NCBI RefSeq assembly: GCF_000731675.1
Contig: NZ_JMIT01000004.1
Coordinates: 1 to 64,000 of the forward strand
DNA: 64,000 nt
Origin: Pseudomonas capeferrum
Lineage (GTDB): Bacteria > Pseudomonadota > Gammaproteobacteria > Pseudomonadales > Pseudomonadaceae
Reading direction: 5' to 3'
Position 1 is the first letter of the stretch. Every line of letters starts with the position of its first letter. Under the pieces are notes generated by a model. The model ran no database searches. It saw nothing but the letters and a program-made list of their open reading frames with translations, and had not been told where the DNA came from. A program made the position numbers and the translations under genes. Below are positions 41,552 through 51,076 of this stretch, piece after piece.

Positions 41552-41696
41552 CGACAGCACCTCAATACCCAAGCCAAGCACCTCGAATCTCCCCTACCAT
41601 TCGTAAATAAACCGCCCCAGCACCTTGCACCGCGCCTGCGCGCTCACTACCTTAGCGCCTTCCAAACCCCCGCCACGCCTTGCAGGAGCCCTTGTC

Positions 41697-44138
41697 ATGG
41701 CCGCCCCCGCCTTTCCTCCCTTCCGCCTGCGGTTCACGACCGCTGCCACGCTGCTCGGCACGCTCGGACTCGCCGGTTGCCAGATGGGCGGCTATCAGGG
41801 CAGCGTGCCACCGACCACCGGCGTGCAACCCCTCAAGGGCCTGGCGCAAAACGTCTCGGTACGGCGCAATGCCATGGGCGCTCCGCTGATCGAGAGCGGC
41901 AACTTCCATGACGCCCTGTTCAGCCTGGGGTATGTACATGCCGGCGATCGCATCGAGCAGATGGTCGCCATGCGCCTGCTCGCCCAGGGCCGCCTTGCCG
42001 AACTGGCCGGCAGCGAAGCACTGGACATCGACCGCCTGATGCGGGCCGCCAACCTCAAGCAAAGCGCCGCCCAGCAATACGCCGACGCGTCGCCACGGCT
42101 CAAGCGCTTCTTCGAGGTCTACGCCCGCGGGGTCAACGCCTACCTGTTCCGCTACCGCGACAAACTGCCCGCCGGCCTGGCCAACAGCGGCCATCGCCCC
42201 GAGTACTGGAAGCCGGAAGACTCGGCGCTGATCTTCAGCCTGTACGCCTTCAGCCAGTCGGTGAACCTGCAAGAGGAACTCAGTGCCCTGACCTTGGCGC
42301 AGAAGGTCGGCAGCGACAAGCTGGCCTGGCTGCTGCCCGGCGCCCCGGACGAGCCCTTGGCCGACGCCGAAGTGGACAAGCTCAAGGGCCTGAACCTGGC
42401 CCGCCAGCTACCCGGTTTGCCGGCTCTGGCGGCGGCCAGCCAGAAACTCGCCGACCTCGACCTGCTAGGCAGCCCCGGCTCGGCCAACCTGGCCTTGGCA
42501 GCCCAGCGCAGCCGCAGCGGCAAGAGCCTGCTGGCCAGCGACAGCCAAGCGGCCTGGGCCTTGAGCCCGGTGCAGATCCACACCAGCAAGTACCAGGTCG
42601 CCGGCCTGTCACTGCCAGGCCTGCCGATCGTGCTGGCCGGCTTCAACGGCAAAGTCGCCTGGAGCAGCAGTGCCGTGATGGCCGACAACCAGGACCTGTA
42701 CCTGGAACAACTGCGCCGCCAAGGCAACCAGCTTAGCTACCTGGTCGATGGCAAGTGGCAGCCGGCCCGGGCGCGCAGCGAAACCTTCTTCGTGCGCGGC
42801 CAACGCCCTCTGCGCGAGGTGATGTACGACACACGCCACGGCACCCTGCTCGCCCAGCCGGGTAACGCAAACCTGGGCCTGGCCCTGGCCCTGCCGCAAT
42901 TGAAGGGCGACCGTAGCCTCGACGCGCTGTTCGACCTGACGCGTGCCAAAACGGTCGAACGCGCCTTCGACAGCACCCGTGAAGTCGCTGCAGCGGCGCT
43001 CAATTTCGTCTTCGCCGAGCCTAATCACATCGGCTGGCAGGTCAGTGGGCGCTACCCCAACCGCCGCGAAGGCCAGGGCCTGCTACCCTCGCCCGGTTGG
43101 GACGGGCGTTACGACTGGGACGGTTACGCAGACCCGATGCTGCACCCTTACGACCAGGACCCGCCCGCCGGCTGGATCGGCCACGCCAACCAGCGCAGCC
43201 TGCCGCGCGGCTACGGCATGCAGTTGTCCAACACCTGGTACTACCCCGAACGCGCCGAGCGCCTGGCCCAGTTGGCCGCTAACGGCCGCCACGACAGCCG
43301 CAGCCTGATGGCCCTGCAGAACGACCAAGTCACCCTGCTGGCCGACAAGCTCAAGCAGATGTTCGACGCCCCGGGCATGGCCCAGCCGCTCAAGCAGGCG
43401 ATCGACGCACTGTCGCCCGCTGAGCGCGACAAAGCCCGCGACGCCCTGGCCCGGCTCAAGGCGTTCGATGGCCGCCTGAGCCCGGTGTCGGCGGATGCCG
43501 CACTGTACGAATTGTTCCTCCAGGCGTTCGCCCGCGAAACGTTCCTCGACGACCTCGGGCCGGTGTCCAGCCCTGCCTGGCAGGCGTTCGTCAGCAATGC
43601 CCGTTTGTCCTACTCGGCCCAGGCCGACCACCTGCTGGGCCGCGAGGACAGCCCGTTCTGGGATGACCGCAGCACACCGCTCAAGGAAGACAAGCCGGCA
43701 ATCCTCGCCCGCAGCCTGGCCGCTGCGGTGGATGCAGGCACTGCGCAACTCGGCGCCGACCGCCGCGCGTGGCAATGGGGCAAACTGCACCAGTACCGCT
43801 GGCCAGCACCGGCCTATCACGGCCTGGGGGACACCCTCAGCCGCTCACCGCTGGCTGCCGGTGGCGATTTCAGTACCCTGGCACTGACACCCTACGCCTG
43901 GGGCAATGACTTCGACACGCGCCTGCCGGCCTCGGCACGCATGGTCGTCGACTTCGGCCAGGCCGAACCCTTGCAGGTACTGACTAGCAGCGGCCAGTCC
44001 GGCAACCCGGCCAGCCAGCACTACGGCGATGGGCTGGACGCCTGGTTCAAGGGCCGCTTCATGAGCCTGCCGCTGCAACCGCAGAACTTTGCGCGGGCCT
44101 ATGGCAACCCGCGGCTGACCTTGGTGCCTGGCCGCTAG
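41697..44138 (+). CDS. quiP: Acyl-homoserine-lactone acylase QuiP (Ntn hydrolase)
   Basis: An 813-residue penicillin-acylase-family precursor. A signal/anchor region (about 1-35) precedes a small alpha chain, and the beta chain should begin at Ser262 in the segment SPGSANLALAAQ, where autocleavage exposes the catalytic N-terminal serine. Downstream blocks SGKSLLASDSQAAW and VLAGFNGKVAWSSSAVM fit the family. Such enzymes release the acyl chain from long-chain quorum-sensing lactones. AGGAG nine bases before 41697 supports the start. The QuiP call is by length and recall of P. putida; substrate range cannot be read from sequence. Confidence 0.75.
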   Translation: MAAPAFPPFRLRFTTAATLLGTLGLAGCQMGGYQGSVPPTTGVQPLKGLAQNVSVRRNAMGAPLIESGNFHDALFSLGYVHAGDRIEQMVAMRLLAQGRLAELAGSEALDIDRLMRAANLKQSAAQQYADASPRLKRFFEVYARGVNAYLFRYRDKLPAGLANSGHRPEYWKPEDSALIFSLYAFSQSVNLQEELSALTLAQKVGSDKLAWLLPGAPDEPLADAEVDKLKGLNLARQLPGLPALAAASQKLADLDLLGSPGSANLALAAQRSRSGKSLLASDSQAAWALSPVQIHTSKYQVAGLSLPGLPIVLAGFNGKVAWSSSAVMADNQDLYLEQLRRQGNQLSYLVDGKWQPARARSETFFVRGQRPLREVMYDTRHGTLLAQPGNANLGLALALPQLKGDRSLDALFDLTRAKTVERAFDSTREVAAAALNFVFAEPNHIGWQVSGRYPNRREGQGLLPSPGWDGRYDWDGYADPMLHPYDQDPPAGWIGHANQRSLPRGYGMQLSNTWYYPERAERLAQLAANGRHDSRSLMALQNDQVTLLADKLKQMFDAPGMAQPLKQAIDALSPAERDKARDALARLKAFDGRLSPVSADAALYELFLQAFARETFLDDLGPVSSPAWQAFVSNARLSYSAQADHLLGREDSPFWDDRSTPLKEDKPAILARSLAAAVDAGTAQLGADRRAWQWGKLHQYRWPAPAYHGLGDTLSRSPLAAGGDFSTLALTPYAWGNDFDTRLPASARMVVDFGQAEPLQVLTSSGQSGNPASQHYGDGLDAWFKGRFMSLPLQPQNFARAYGNPRLTLVPGR

Positions 44139-44197
44139 AGGCCAGTTTCCCTCTGATCAACAGCGCGTCGGGCTCTTAGCATCCTCGGCACCGCACT

Positions 44198-44224
44198 GGG
44201 TAGTTCCTATCGAGTGCGGCCATT
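44198..44224. other. Short inverted repeat before a hypothetical gene
   Basis: CCGCACT and AGTGCGG flank 15 bases in the spacer between quiP and the next gene. It could be a weak terminator of quiP or an operator. Confidence 0.35.
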
Positions 44225-44242
44225 TCTCATAAGGATGCCACC

Positions 44243-44584
44243 ATGACTACTGAAACACTGAACATAGAAATTTCCTGGCCAGAAACGCTTGACGTCCCGG
44301 CTGGCGCTACCGTGAACGCCCAAATCTGGGTCGGCACCGAGGCAGCCAGCTACCGGTTGATCTGCGATGAAGATGTCGCTGCCCCGGCCACCACTTCGCC
44401 AGCCACCATCGCGTTCACCTACAATACCGAAGACCTGCTGCCCGTAGATGCCGAAACCGTGTGGGACCACTTCCACACCTCCCCCTACCTCATGCACGAT
44501 GGCAAGCGCCTCAACATTGCGCGCGTTGCAAAAATCAGCATCTCCGAAGCTCAGTTGTCCGGTTGGAAGATAGCGATTTCCTGA
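44243..44584 (+). CDS. Hypothetical protein, unknown
   Basis: A 113-residue soluble, acidic protein starting MTTETLNIEISWPETLDVPAG. It is predicted to be all-beta, with strand-turn patterns like NIEISW, TVNAQIWVG and IAFTYN, and ends with the repeated style ISISEAQLSGWKIAIS. There is no signal peptide. Its start is well placed after an AAGGA site. I do not recognise the family. A hairpin terminator follows, so it is a single-gene unit. Confidence 0.6.
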   Translation: MTTETLNIEISWPETLDVPAGATVNAQIWVGTEAASYRLICDEDVAAPATTSPATIAFTYNTEDLLPVDAETVWDHFHTSPYLMHDGKRLNIARVAKISISEAQLSGWKIAIS

Positions 44585-44590
44585 TGCCCC

Positions 44591-44620
44591 AGGCAGCCCT
44601 GCTCCAGGGCTGCCCGTTCA
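44591..44620 (+). terminator. Terminator of the 113-residue gene
   Basis: A perfect stem GGCAGCCCTG / CAGGGCTGCC with a three-base loop, followed by the moderately T-rich CGTTCAATTT. Confidence 0.7.
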
Positions 44621-44683
44621 ATTTCGAACTTCCCGATACCTGCCACGCTCTGACTTAGCAAGCCCTTTGCCAGCCGCCGTGCC

Positions 44684-45700
44684 ATGGACCTCGTAATCGC
44701 CCGCCCCGAAGGCCTGTACTGCCCGCCCGGTGATTTCTACATCGACCCCTGGCGGCCGGTGGACCGTGCCATCATCACCCATGGCCACGGTGATCACGCG
44801 CGTACCGGTAATCGCCACTACCTCACTGCCGCCTCTGGCGAAGGTATCTTGCGCAGTCGCCTGGGCCAGGCTATCGACCTGCAGACCCTGGCCTACGGCG
44901 AGCGCATCCGCCACCACGGGGTTACCCTGAGCCTGCACCCGGCCGGTCACGTACTGGGTTCGGCGCAAGTGCGCCTGGAACACCAGGGCCAAGTCTGGGT
45001 CGCTTCGGGCGACTACAAAGTCGAACCCGACGGCACCTGCGCAGCCTTCGAGCCCGTGGCGTGCCACACCTTCATCACCGAGTCGACCTTCGGCCTGCCG
45101 ATCTATCGCTGGCCCAGCCAGGCCGAGGTCTTTGCCGGCATCAATGCCTGGTGGCGGGCCAACCGCGATCAGGGCAAAGCCAGCGTGCTGTTCTGCTACG
45201 CCTTCGGCAAGGCGCAGCGCATCCTTCATGGGCTGGACGCGAGTATCGGGCCAATTCTGGTGCACGGTGCGGTCGAGCCGCTGAACCGGGTGTACCGAGA
45301 GGCAGGCGTGTACTTGCCAGAAACTCGCTATGCCGGCGATATCCCACGCAACGACCCGTTGCTGCGCCAGGCCTTGGTCCTGGCCCCACCGTCAGCCGGC
45401 GGCAGCAGCTGGATGCGCCGCTTCGGCGACTACAGCGATGCCTTCGCCAGCGGCTGGATGCTGTTGCGCGGTACACGCCGCCGACGTGGCGTCGACCGCG
45501 GCTTCGTGCTGTCGGACCATGCTGACTGGCCAGGGCTGCTGTGGGCCATCGGCCAGACCGGTGCACAGCGGGTGATGGTCACCCATGGTTCGGTCAACGT
45601 GCTGGTGCGCTATCTCAACGAACAGGGCCTGGATGCCCGTGCCTTCGCCACCGAATACGGCGATGAAGACGAGTCGACACCCGCCGGTGCCGAGGCATGA
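44684..45700 (+). CDS. Ligase-associated DNA exonuclease, MBL/beta-CASP fold
   Basis: A 338-residue nuclease of the metallo-beta-lactamase superfamily (SNM1/Artemis/YSH1-like). The metal motif THGHGDHART is at about residue 27-36, with later histidines in LHPAGHVLGSAQV and the C-terminal VLSDHADWPG and VTHGSVNVLVRYL segments. It belongs to the bacterial ligase-associated set that includes an ATP-dependent DNA ligase, a helicase and PdeM. Its stop overlaps the ligase start by four bases, so they are co-translated and likely act in one repair step that cleans ends before sealing. Confidence 0.92.
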   Translation: MDLVIARPEGLYCPPGDFYIDPWRPVDRAIITHGHGDHARTGNRHYLTAASGEGILRSRLGQAIDLQTLAYGERIRHHGVTLSLHPAGHVLGSAQVRLEHQGQVWVASGDYKVEPDGTCAAFEPVACHTFITESTFGLPIYRWPSQAEVFAGINAWWRANRDQGKASVLFCYAFGKAQRILHGLDASIGPILVHGAVEPLNRVYREAGVYLPETRYAGDIPRNDPLLRQALVLAPPSAGGSSWMRRFGDYSDAFASGWMLLRGTRRRRGVDRGFVLSDHADWPGLLWAIGQTGAQRVMVTHGSVNVLVRYLNEQGLDARAFATEYGDEDESTPAGAEA

Positions 45701-47355
45701 AGGCCTTTGCCGCGCTGTACCTGCGCCTGGACGCGACCACCTCCAGCAACGCCAAGCTCGAAGCGTTGCGCGATTACTTTGCCCAGGCCCCTGCCGACGA
45801 TGCGGCCTGGGCCGTTTACTTCCTGGCCGGTGGCCGCCCCCGGCAACTGGTGCCCACCCGTGTGCTGCGTGAGCTGGCCACTGCCCTGGCAGCACTGCCC
45901 GACTGGCTGTTCGAAGAAAGTTACCAAGCCGTGGGCGACCTTGCCGAGACCATTTCGTTGCTGCTGCCTCAGAACGGCCAGGGCAGCGACGATGGCTTGG
46001 CCTACTGGGTCGAGGCTCACCTGCTGCCCCTTCGCGGGTTGCCGGCCGAAGAGGTCCGCCAGCGCCTGCCACCGCTCTGGGCGCAGCTCGACCGGCCCAG
46101 CCTGATGCTGTGCCTGAAGCTGATCACCGGCAGCTTTCGCGTTGGTGTGTCCAAGCTGCTGGTCACCCGCGCCCTGGCTCAGCTGGCAGGCCTCGACGCC
46201 AAGCGCGTGGCCCAACGCCTGGTCGGCTACACCGACATCGGCCACCGCCCCAGCGCCGCCGATTACCACCGTTTGGTGGCCGCCGAGTCGGCCGATGAGC
46301 ACAGCCAGCGCGGCGGCCAGCCGTATCCATTCTTCTTGGCGCATGCGTTGCAGGCGCCAACCGAGCAGTTCGATGCGCTGCTCGGGCCACCGAGCGATTG
46401 GCAGGTCGAATGGAAATGGGACGGCATCCGCGCCCAGGTGGTCAAGCGTGACGGCCAGCTGTGGGTCTGGTCACGCGGCGAAGAACTGGTCACCGATCGC
46501 TTCCCCGAGCTGCACAGCTTGGCGCAAACCTTGCCGGATGGCGTTGTGCTCGATGGCGAGATTCTGGTCTGGAAGCCTGGCGCCACCCGCGGTGCGCTGG
46601 CCGTGCAGCCCTTCGCCCTGCTGCAACAGCGCCTGGGCCGCAAGACCTTGGGCAAGAAGCTGTTGGCCGATGCCCCCGTGGTGCTGCAGGCCTACGACCT
46701 GCTGGAATGGCAGGGCGAGGATTGGCGCAACCGCGCGCAGCACGCGCGTCGTCGGCAACTGGAGCGCCTGGTGGCAGAATACCCACTGGCGCCGGTGCTG
46801 CTCTCGCCGTTACTCGAAGGGCTGAGCTGGGCCGACCTCGCCGAGCAGCGTGAGCAGTCGCGTAGCCTGGGCGTGGAAGGCCTGATGCTCAAGCAGCGTG
46901 AGGCCCTGTATGGCGTAGGCCGCACCAAGGACATGGGCACCTGGTGGAAATGGAAGATCGACCCGTTCAGCGTCGATGCCGTATTGATTTACGCCCAACG
47001 CGGCCATGGCCGCCGCGCCAGCCTCTACAGCGACTACACGTTTGCCGTGTGGAACGCGCCCCCGGGCAGCCCCGAGCGGGCCTTGGTTCCCTTCGCCAAG
47101 GCCTATTCCGGGCTGAGCGATGAAGAGATGCGCAAGGTCGACGCGATCATCCGCAAGACCACCGTTGAAACGTTCGGCCCGGTGCGCAGCGTGACCCCAA
47201 CCCTGGTCTTTGAACTGGGCTTCGAGGGCATTGCCCTGTCCAGCCGCCACAAAAGCGGCATCGCCGTGCGCTTTCCGCGCATGCTTCGCTGGCGCCTGGA
47301 CAAACCGGTGGAAGAAGCCGACGACTTGGCCACATTGCAGGCATTGCTGATCTGA
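45697..47355 (+). CDS. ATP-dependent DNA ligase, ligase-associated repair type
   Basis: A 552-residue ATP-dependent DNA ligase (not the NAD-dependent LigA). An N-terminal DNA-binding domain fills about residues 1-200. The adenylated Lys240 lies in the motif WKWDGIRAQ, followed by the nucleotidyl motifs VVLDGEILVW, EGLMLKQREALY and the OB-fold end with WWKWKIDP. No polymerase or phosphoesterase domain is attached, unlike LigD. The gene is in the repair cluster with the exonuclease upstream and the helicase downstream. Confidence 0.94.
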   Translation: MKAFAALYLRLDATTSSNAKLEALRDYFAQAPADDAAWAVYFLAGGRPRQLVPTRVLRELATALAALPDWLFEESYQAVGDLAETISLLLPQNGQGSDDGLAYWVEAHLLPLRGLPAEEVRQRLPPLWAQLDRPSLMLCLKLITGSFRVGVSKLLVTRALAQLAGLDAKRVAQRLVGYTDIGHRPSAADYHRLVAAESADEHSQRGGQPYPFFLAHALQAPTEQFDALLGPPSDWQVEWKWDGIRAQVVKRDGQLWVWSRGEELVTDRFPELHSLAQTLPDGVVLDGEILVWKPGATRGALAVQPFALLQQRLGRKTLGKKLLADAPVVLQAYDLLEWQGEDWRNRAQHARRRQLERLVAEYPLAPVLLSPLLEGLSWADLAEQREQSRSLGVEGLMLKQREALYGVGRTKDMGTWWKWKIDPFSVDAVLIYAQRGHGRRASLYSDYTFAVWNAPPGSPERALVPFAKAYSGLSDEEMRKVDAIIRKTTVETFGPVRSVTPTLVFELGFEGIALSSRHKSGIAVRFPRMLRWRLDKPVEEADDLATLQALLI

Positions 47356-47438
47356 AGAGGCACAGAGTGGCAAACTATGCTTCTATCTTTGTGCCGACCC
47401 GTGTCGCAGACCGTTTTCGCCACGTAGCCAGGACCCCC

Positions 47439-48554
47439 ATGCACCATTCGACCCACGACCTGCTTGCCCCCGTACCGGGCATCTCACGCCAACTGCACAG
47501 CTTCCACTTTGGCCCACGCGGTGGCGGCAAGGTGTACATCCAGGCCTCGCTGCATGCCGACGAACTGCCCGGCATGCTGGTGGCGTGGCACCTCAAGCGG
47601 CGGCTGGCCGAGTTGGAGCAGCAGGGCCGTCTGCAACGGGAAATCATCCTGGTGCCGGTGGCTAACCCGGTAGGCCTGGAACAGGTACTGCTGGACGCAC
47701 CGCTGGGGCGCTTCGAACTGCAAAGCGGCGAGAACTTCAATCGCAATTTCGTCGACTTGTCGGACAGCATCGGTGATCAGATCGAACAGCACCTGACCCA
47801 GGACCCGGCCCACAACATTGCCCTGATCCGTGAATACCTGCGCCGCGGGCTGGACGCATACCCCACCCGCACGCCCCTCCAGGCCCAGCGCCTGATCCTG
47901 CAGCGCCTGGCCTGTGACGCCGACCTGATACTGGACCTGCACTGCGACTTCGAAGCCGTCGAGCACCTGTACACCACACCCGAAGCCTGGCCACAGATCG
48001 AGCCACTGGCCCGTTATTTGGGGGCCCAGGCCAGCTTGCTGGCCACCGACTCCGGCGGGCAATCGTTCGATGAATGTTTCAGCCTGGTCTGGTGGCAGTT
48101 GCAGCAACGCTTCGGCAAGCGTTTCCCGATCCCGCTGGGCTGCTGTGCGGTGACCGTCGAGTTGCGTGGGCAGGCGGATGTTAGCCACGAACTGGCCGGC
48201 AAGGACTGCCAGGCGATACTCGACTTCCTGACCCATGCCGGCGTCATCGAAGGGGCCCACGCGCCCCTTCCACCGCTGCCCCGCCCGGCCACGCCGTTAG
48301 CCGCCGTGGAACCGATATCTGCACCGCTGGGCGGCTTGCTGGTGTACCACGCCCGCCCAGGCCAGCACCTGCAAGCCGACCAGTTGATCGCCGAAGTCAT
48401 CGACCCGCTCAACGACCGGGTAACCGCCGTGCGCAACAGCCAACCCGGCCTGCTGTACGCCCGCAGCGTGCGGCGCATGGCGACGGCGGGCATGGTCATC
48501 GCCCATGTGGCCGGCGAGCACGTGTGCCGCAGCGGCTACCTACTGGGTAACTGA
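47439..48554 (+). CDS. Succinylglutamate desuccinylase/aspartoacylase family protein
   Basis: A 371-residue zinc metallohydrolase of the M14/AstE-AspA fold. The zinc ligands are visible as QASLHADELPG (His, Glu) and LDLHCDFEAVEH (His), and the family glutamate near ELRGQADV. A C-terminal beta domain follows (LVYHARPGQHLQADQLIAEVIDP), as in longer family members that act on N-acylated amino acids or peptides. Its role in the middle of a DNA-repair set is unexplained. AGGA lies shortly before the ATG at 47439; an upstream GTG at 47367 is weaker. Confidence 0.83.
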   Translation: MHHSTHDLLAPVPGISRQLHSFHFGPRGGGKVYIQASLHADELPGMLVAWHLKRRLAELEQQGRLQREIILVPVANPVGLEQVLLDAPLGRFELQSGENFNRNFVDLSDSIGDQIEQHLTQDPAHNIALIREYLRRGLDAYPTRTPLQAQRLILQRLACDADLILDLHCDFEAVEHLYTTPEAWPQIEPLARYLGAQASLLATDSGGQSFDECFSLVWWQLQQRFGKRFPIPLGCCAVTVELRGQADVSHELAGKDCQAILDFLTHAGVIEGAHAPLPPLPRPATPLAAVEPISAPLGGLLVYHARPGQHLQADQLIAEVIDPLNDRVTAVRNSQPGLLYARSVRRMATAGMVIAHVAGEHVCRSGYLLGN

Positions 48555-48622
48555 TCCGGTAAAACCAATCGGCCGGGCAAGCGGTCAGTAGAAGCACAAC
48601 CTTCGAAGGATCGCCTGCCCCC

Positions 48623-51076
48623 ATGCCCGCCTCCACCGACCTCGCCAATGCCTGGTTCGCCCAGCGCGGCTGGAAGCCGTTCGCCTTCCAGCGGCGTGTC
48701 TGGGCAGCCGTCGAGCGCGGTGAATCCGGGCTGTTGCACGCCAGTACCGGCGCCGGTAAAACCTACGCGGTCTGGCTGGCAGCGCTTCGCGCGTTCGCCA
48801 CCAGCCCCTCTGGCCGCCAACCGGCCCCCTTGCAGGTGCTTTGGGTCACGCCCATGCGCGCCTTGGCCGCCGATACCGCGCGCGCCTTGCAAGCACCGCT
48901 CGATGAACTGGGGCTGAACTGGAGCGTTGGAGTCCGCAGTGGCGATACCCGCAGCGCAGAGCGTGCGCGGCAGGCAAGACGCCTGCCCAGCGTATTGATC
49001 ACCACACCCGAAAGCCTGACCTTGCTGCTGACCCGGGCGCAGGCCCGCGAGGACTTCGCTGGCCTGCGCCTGGTGGTGGTGGACGAGTGGCATGAGCTGC
49101 TCGGCAACAAGCGTGGCGTGCAATTGCAGCTGGCCTTGGCGCGCCTGCGCCACTGGCACCCGCAGTTGCTGACCTGGGGGCTTTCGGCGACCCTCGGCAA
49201 CCTGCAACACGCGCTTGAAGTGCTGTTGCCTCACGAAGGGTTGCTGGTGCAAGGCCGACAGGACAAACACCTGCAAGTCGACACCCTGCTGCCGCCAGAG
49301 ATCGAGCGTTTCCCCTGGGCAGGGCACATGGGCCTGAAGATGCTCGACCAGGTCAGCACGCAAATCGACAATAGCGCCAGCAGCCTGGTCTTCACCAATA
49401 CCCGCGCCCAGGCCGAACTCTGGTACCAGGCATTGCTCGATGCACGCCCAGACTGGGCCGGCCTGATCGCCCTGCACCATGCCTCACTGGCCCGCGATAC
49501 CCGCGACTGGGTCGAACGCAACCTGAAGCAAGGCACGCTGAAAGCGGTCATCTGCACCTCCAGCCTGGACCTGGGCGTGGACTTCTTGCCTGTGGAGCGG
49601 GTGTTGCAGATCGGCTCGGCCAAAGGTATCGCCCGCCTGATGCAGCGTGCCGGGCGCTCCGGGCATGCACCCGGGCGCCCCTCGCGGGTGACCCTGGTGC
49701 CCACCCACAGCCTGGAGCTGGTGGAGGCGGCGGCGGCCCGAAAGGCGCTGCTTGCCGGGCAGATCGAGGCCAGAAGTTCGCCACGCCTGTGCATGGATGT
49801 ACTGGTGCAACACCTGGTCAGCATGGCCCTGGGCAGCGGCTTTCGGCCCGCTCAGTTGCTTGACGAAGTGCGCAGCACCTGGGCCTTTCGCACGTTGCGC
49901 GACAGCCAGTGGCAGTGGGCGCTGGACTTCGTCTGCCACGGCGGCAACTCGCTCAGCGCCTACCCGGACTACCAGCGTGTCGAGGCCCAGGCCGACGGCG
50001 TCTGGCGGGTTGCCAGCGAGCGCCTGGCACGCCGGCACCGCATGGGCATCGGCACCATCGTCAGCGACGCCAGCCTGCAGCTCAAGTACTGGAGCAAGGG
50101 CGGTGGCGGCAAGTCGCTGGGCAGTGTCGAAGAGGCCTTCATCGCCCGCCTGCGTCCGGGTGACAGCCTGGTCTTCGCCGGCCGGGTGCTGGAGTTGGTG
50201 CGGGTCGAAAACATGACCGCCTACGTACGTCGCAGCACCTCGCGCAAAGCCGCCGTGGCACGCTGGAATGGCGGGCGCATGCCACTGTCCAGCGAACTGG
50301 CCGATGCCCTGGTCGAACAGCTCGATGCCGCCGCCCACCAACATTACGACGGCCCGGAAATGCGCGCCGTACGCCCCCTGCTGGAGCTGCAGGCCCGCTG
50401 GTCGGCCCTGCCAACCACCGGCACGCTGCTGGCAGAAACCCTGAAATCACGCCAGGGCTGGCACCTGTTTCTCTATCCGTTCGCCGGGCGCATGGCCAAC
50501 CTGGGGCTGGCCAACCTGATTGCCTGGCGGGTCAGCCGGGTACAGCCACTGTCTGTGTCCATCGCCGTCAGTGACTATGGCTTTGAACTGCTCAGCCCGA
50601 GCGCCGTGGACTGGGCGGCGCACTTGCCCACTGCGCTATCGCCCGAGCAGCTGCTGGAGGACGTATTGGCCAGCCTCAACGCGGGCGAGATGGCGCTGCG
50701 GCGCTTTCGCGAGATCGCCCAGATCGCCGGGCTGGTGTTTGGCGGCTACCCGGCAGCGCAAAAGAGCACCCGGCAGATCCAGGCGTCGAGCGGGCTTTTC
50801 TACGAGGTGTTTCGCAAGCACGATGCCGACAATCTGCTGCTCGGCCAGGCCCGGGACGAAGTGCTGCGCGAAGAACTGGAGATCGATCGGCTGCAGCGCC
50901 AGTTGCTGAAGATGGGCCAACTGCGGCTGGACCTGCATGAGTTGCGCCGCCCCGGCCCATTGGCCTTTGCCTTGCTGGTGGAAGGCATGCGCGAAACCTT
51001 GAGCACTGAAAAGCTGGCTGACCGCATTGCGCGAATGGTGGCAGACCTGGAGAACGCAGCGAGTGGCACGCGATGA
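48623..51076 (+). CDS. Ligase-associated DEXH-box helicase, Lhr-like
   Basis: An 817-residue superfamily 2 helicase. Walker A is ASTGAGKT near residue 45-52, Walker B is DEWH (VVVDEWHEL), SATLG is motif III, and motif VI appears as QRAGRSGHAPGRPS. The C-terminal third is the Lhr-type winged-helix and DUF4-like block. It is the helicase of the ligase-associated DNA-damage-response set. Its stop overlaps the PdeM gene by four bases, so the two are co-translated. Confidence 0.93.
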   Translation: MPASTDLANAWFAQRGWKPFAFQRRVWAAVERGESGLLHASTGAGKTYAVWLAALRAFATSPSGRQPAPLQVLWVTPMRALAADTARALQAPLDELGLNWSVGVRSGDTRSAERARQARRLPSVLITTPESLTLLLTRAQAREDFAGLRLVVVDEWHELLGNKRGVQLQLALARLRHWHPQLLTWGLSATLGNLQHALEVLLPHEGLLVQGRQDKHLQVDTLLPPEIERFPWAGHMGLKMLDQVSTQIDNSASSLVFTNTRAQAELWYQALLDARPDWAGLIALHHASLARDTRDWVERNLKQGTLKAVICTSSLDLGVDFLPVERVLQIGSAKGIARLMQRAGRSGHAPGRPSRVTLVPTHSLELVEAAAARKALLAGQIEARSSPRLCMDVLVQHLVSMALGSGFRPAQLLDEVRSTWAFRTLRDSQWQWALDFVCHGGNSLSAYPDYQRVEAQADGVWRVASERLARRHRMGIGTIVSDASLQLKYWSKGGGGKSLGSVEEAFIARLRPGDSLVFAGRVLELVRVENMTAYVRRSTSRKAAVARWNGGRMPLSSELADALVEQLDAAAHQHYDGPEMRAVRPLLELQARWSALPTTGTLLAETLKSRQGWHLFLYPFAGRMANLGLANLIAWRVSRVQPLSVSIAVSDYGFELLSPSAVDWAAHLPTALSPEQLLEDVLASLNAGEMALRRFREIAQIAGLVFGGYPAAQKSTRQIQASSGLFYEVFRKHDADNLLLGQARDEVLREELEIDRLQRQLLKMGQLRLDLHELRRPGPLAFALLVEGMRETLSTEKLADRIARMVADLENAASGTR

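Noticed and set aside
45697..47355. LigD-type non-homologous end-joining ligase
   Set aside because: No polymerase or phosphoesterase domain and no ku gene nearby; the neighbours are those of the ligase-associated repair set.
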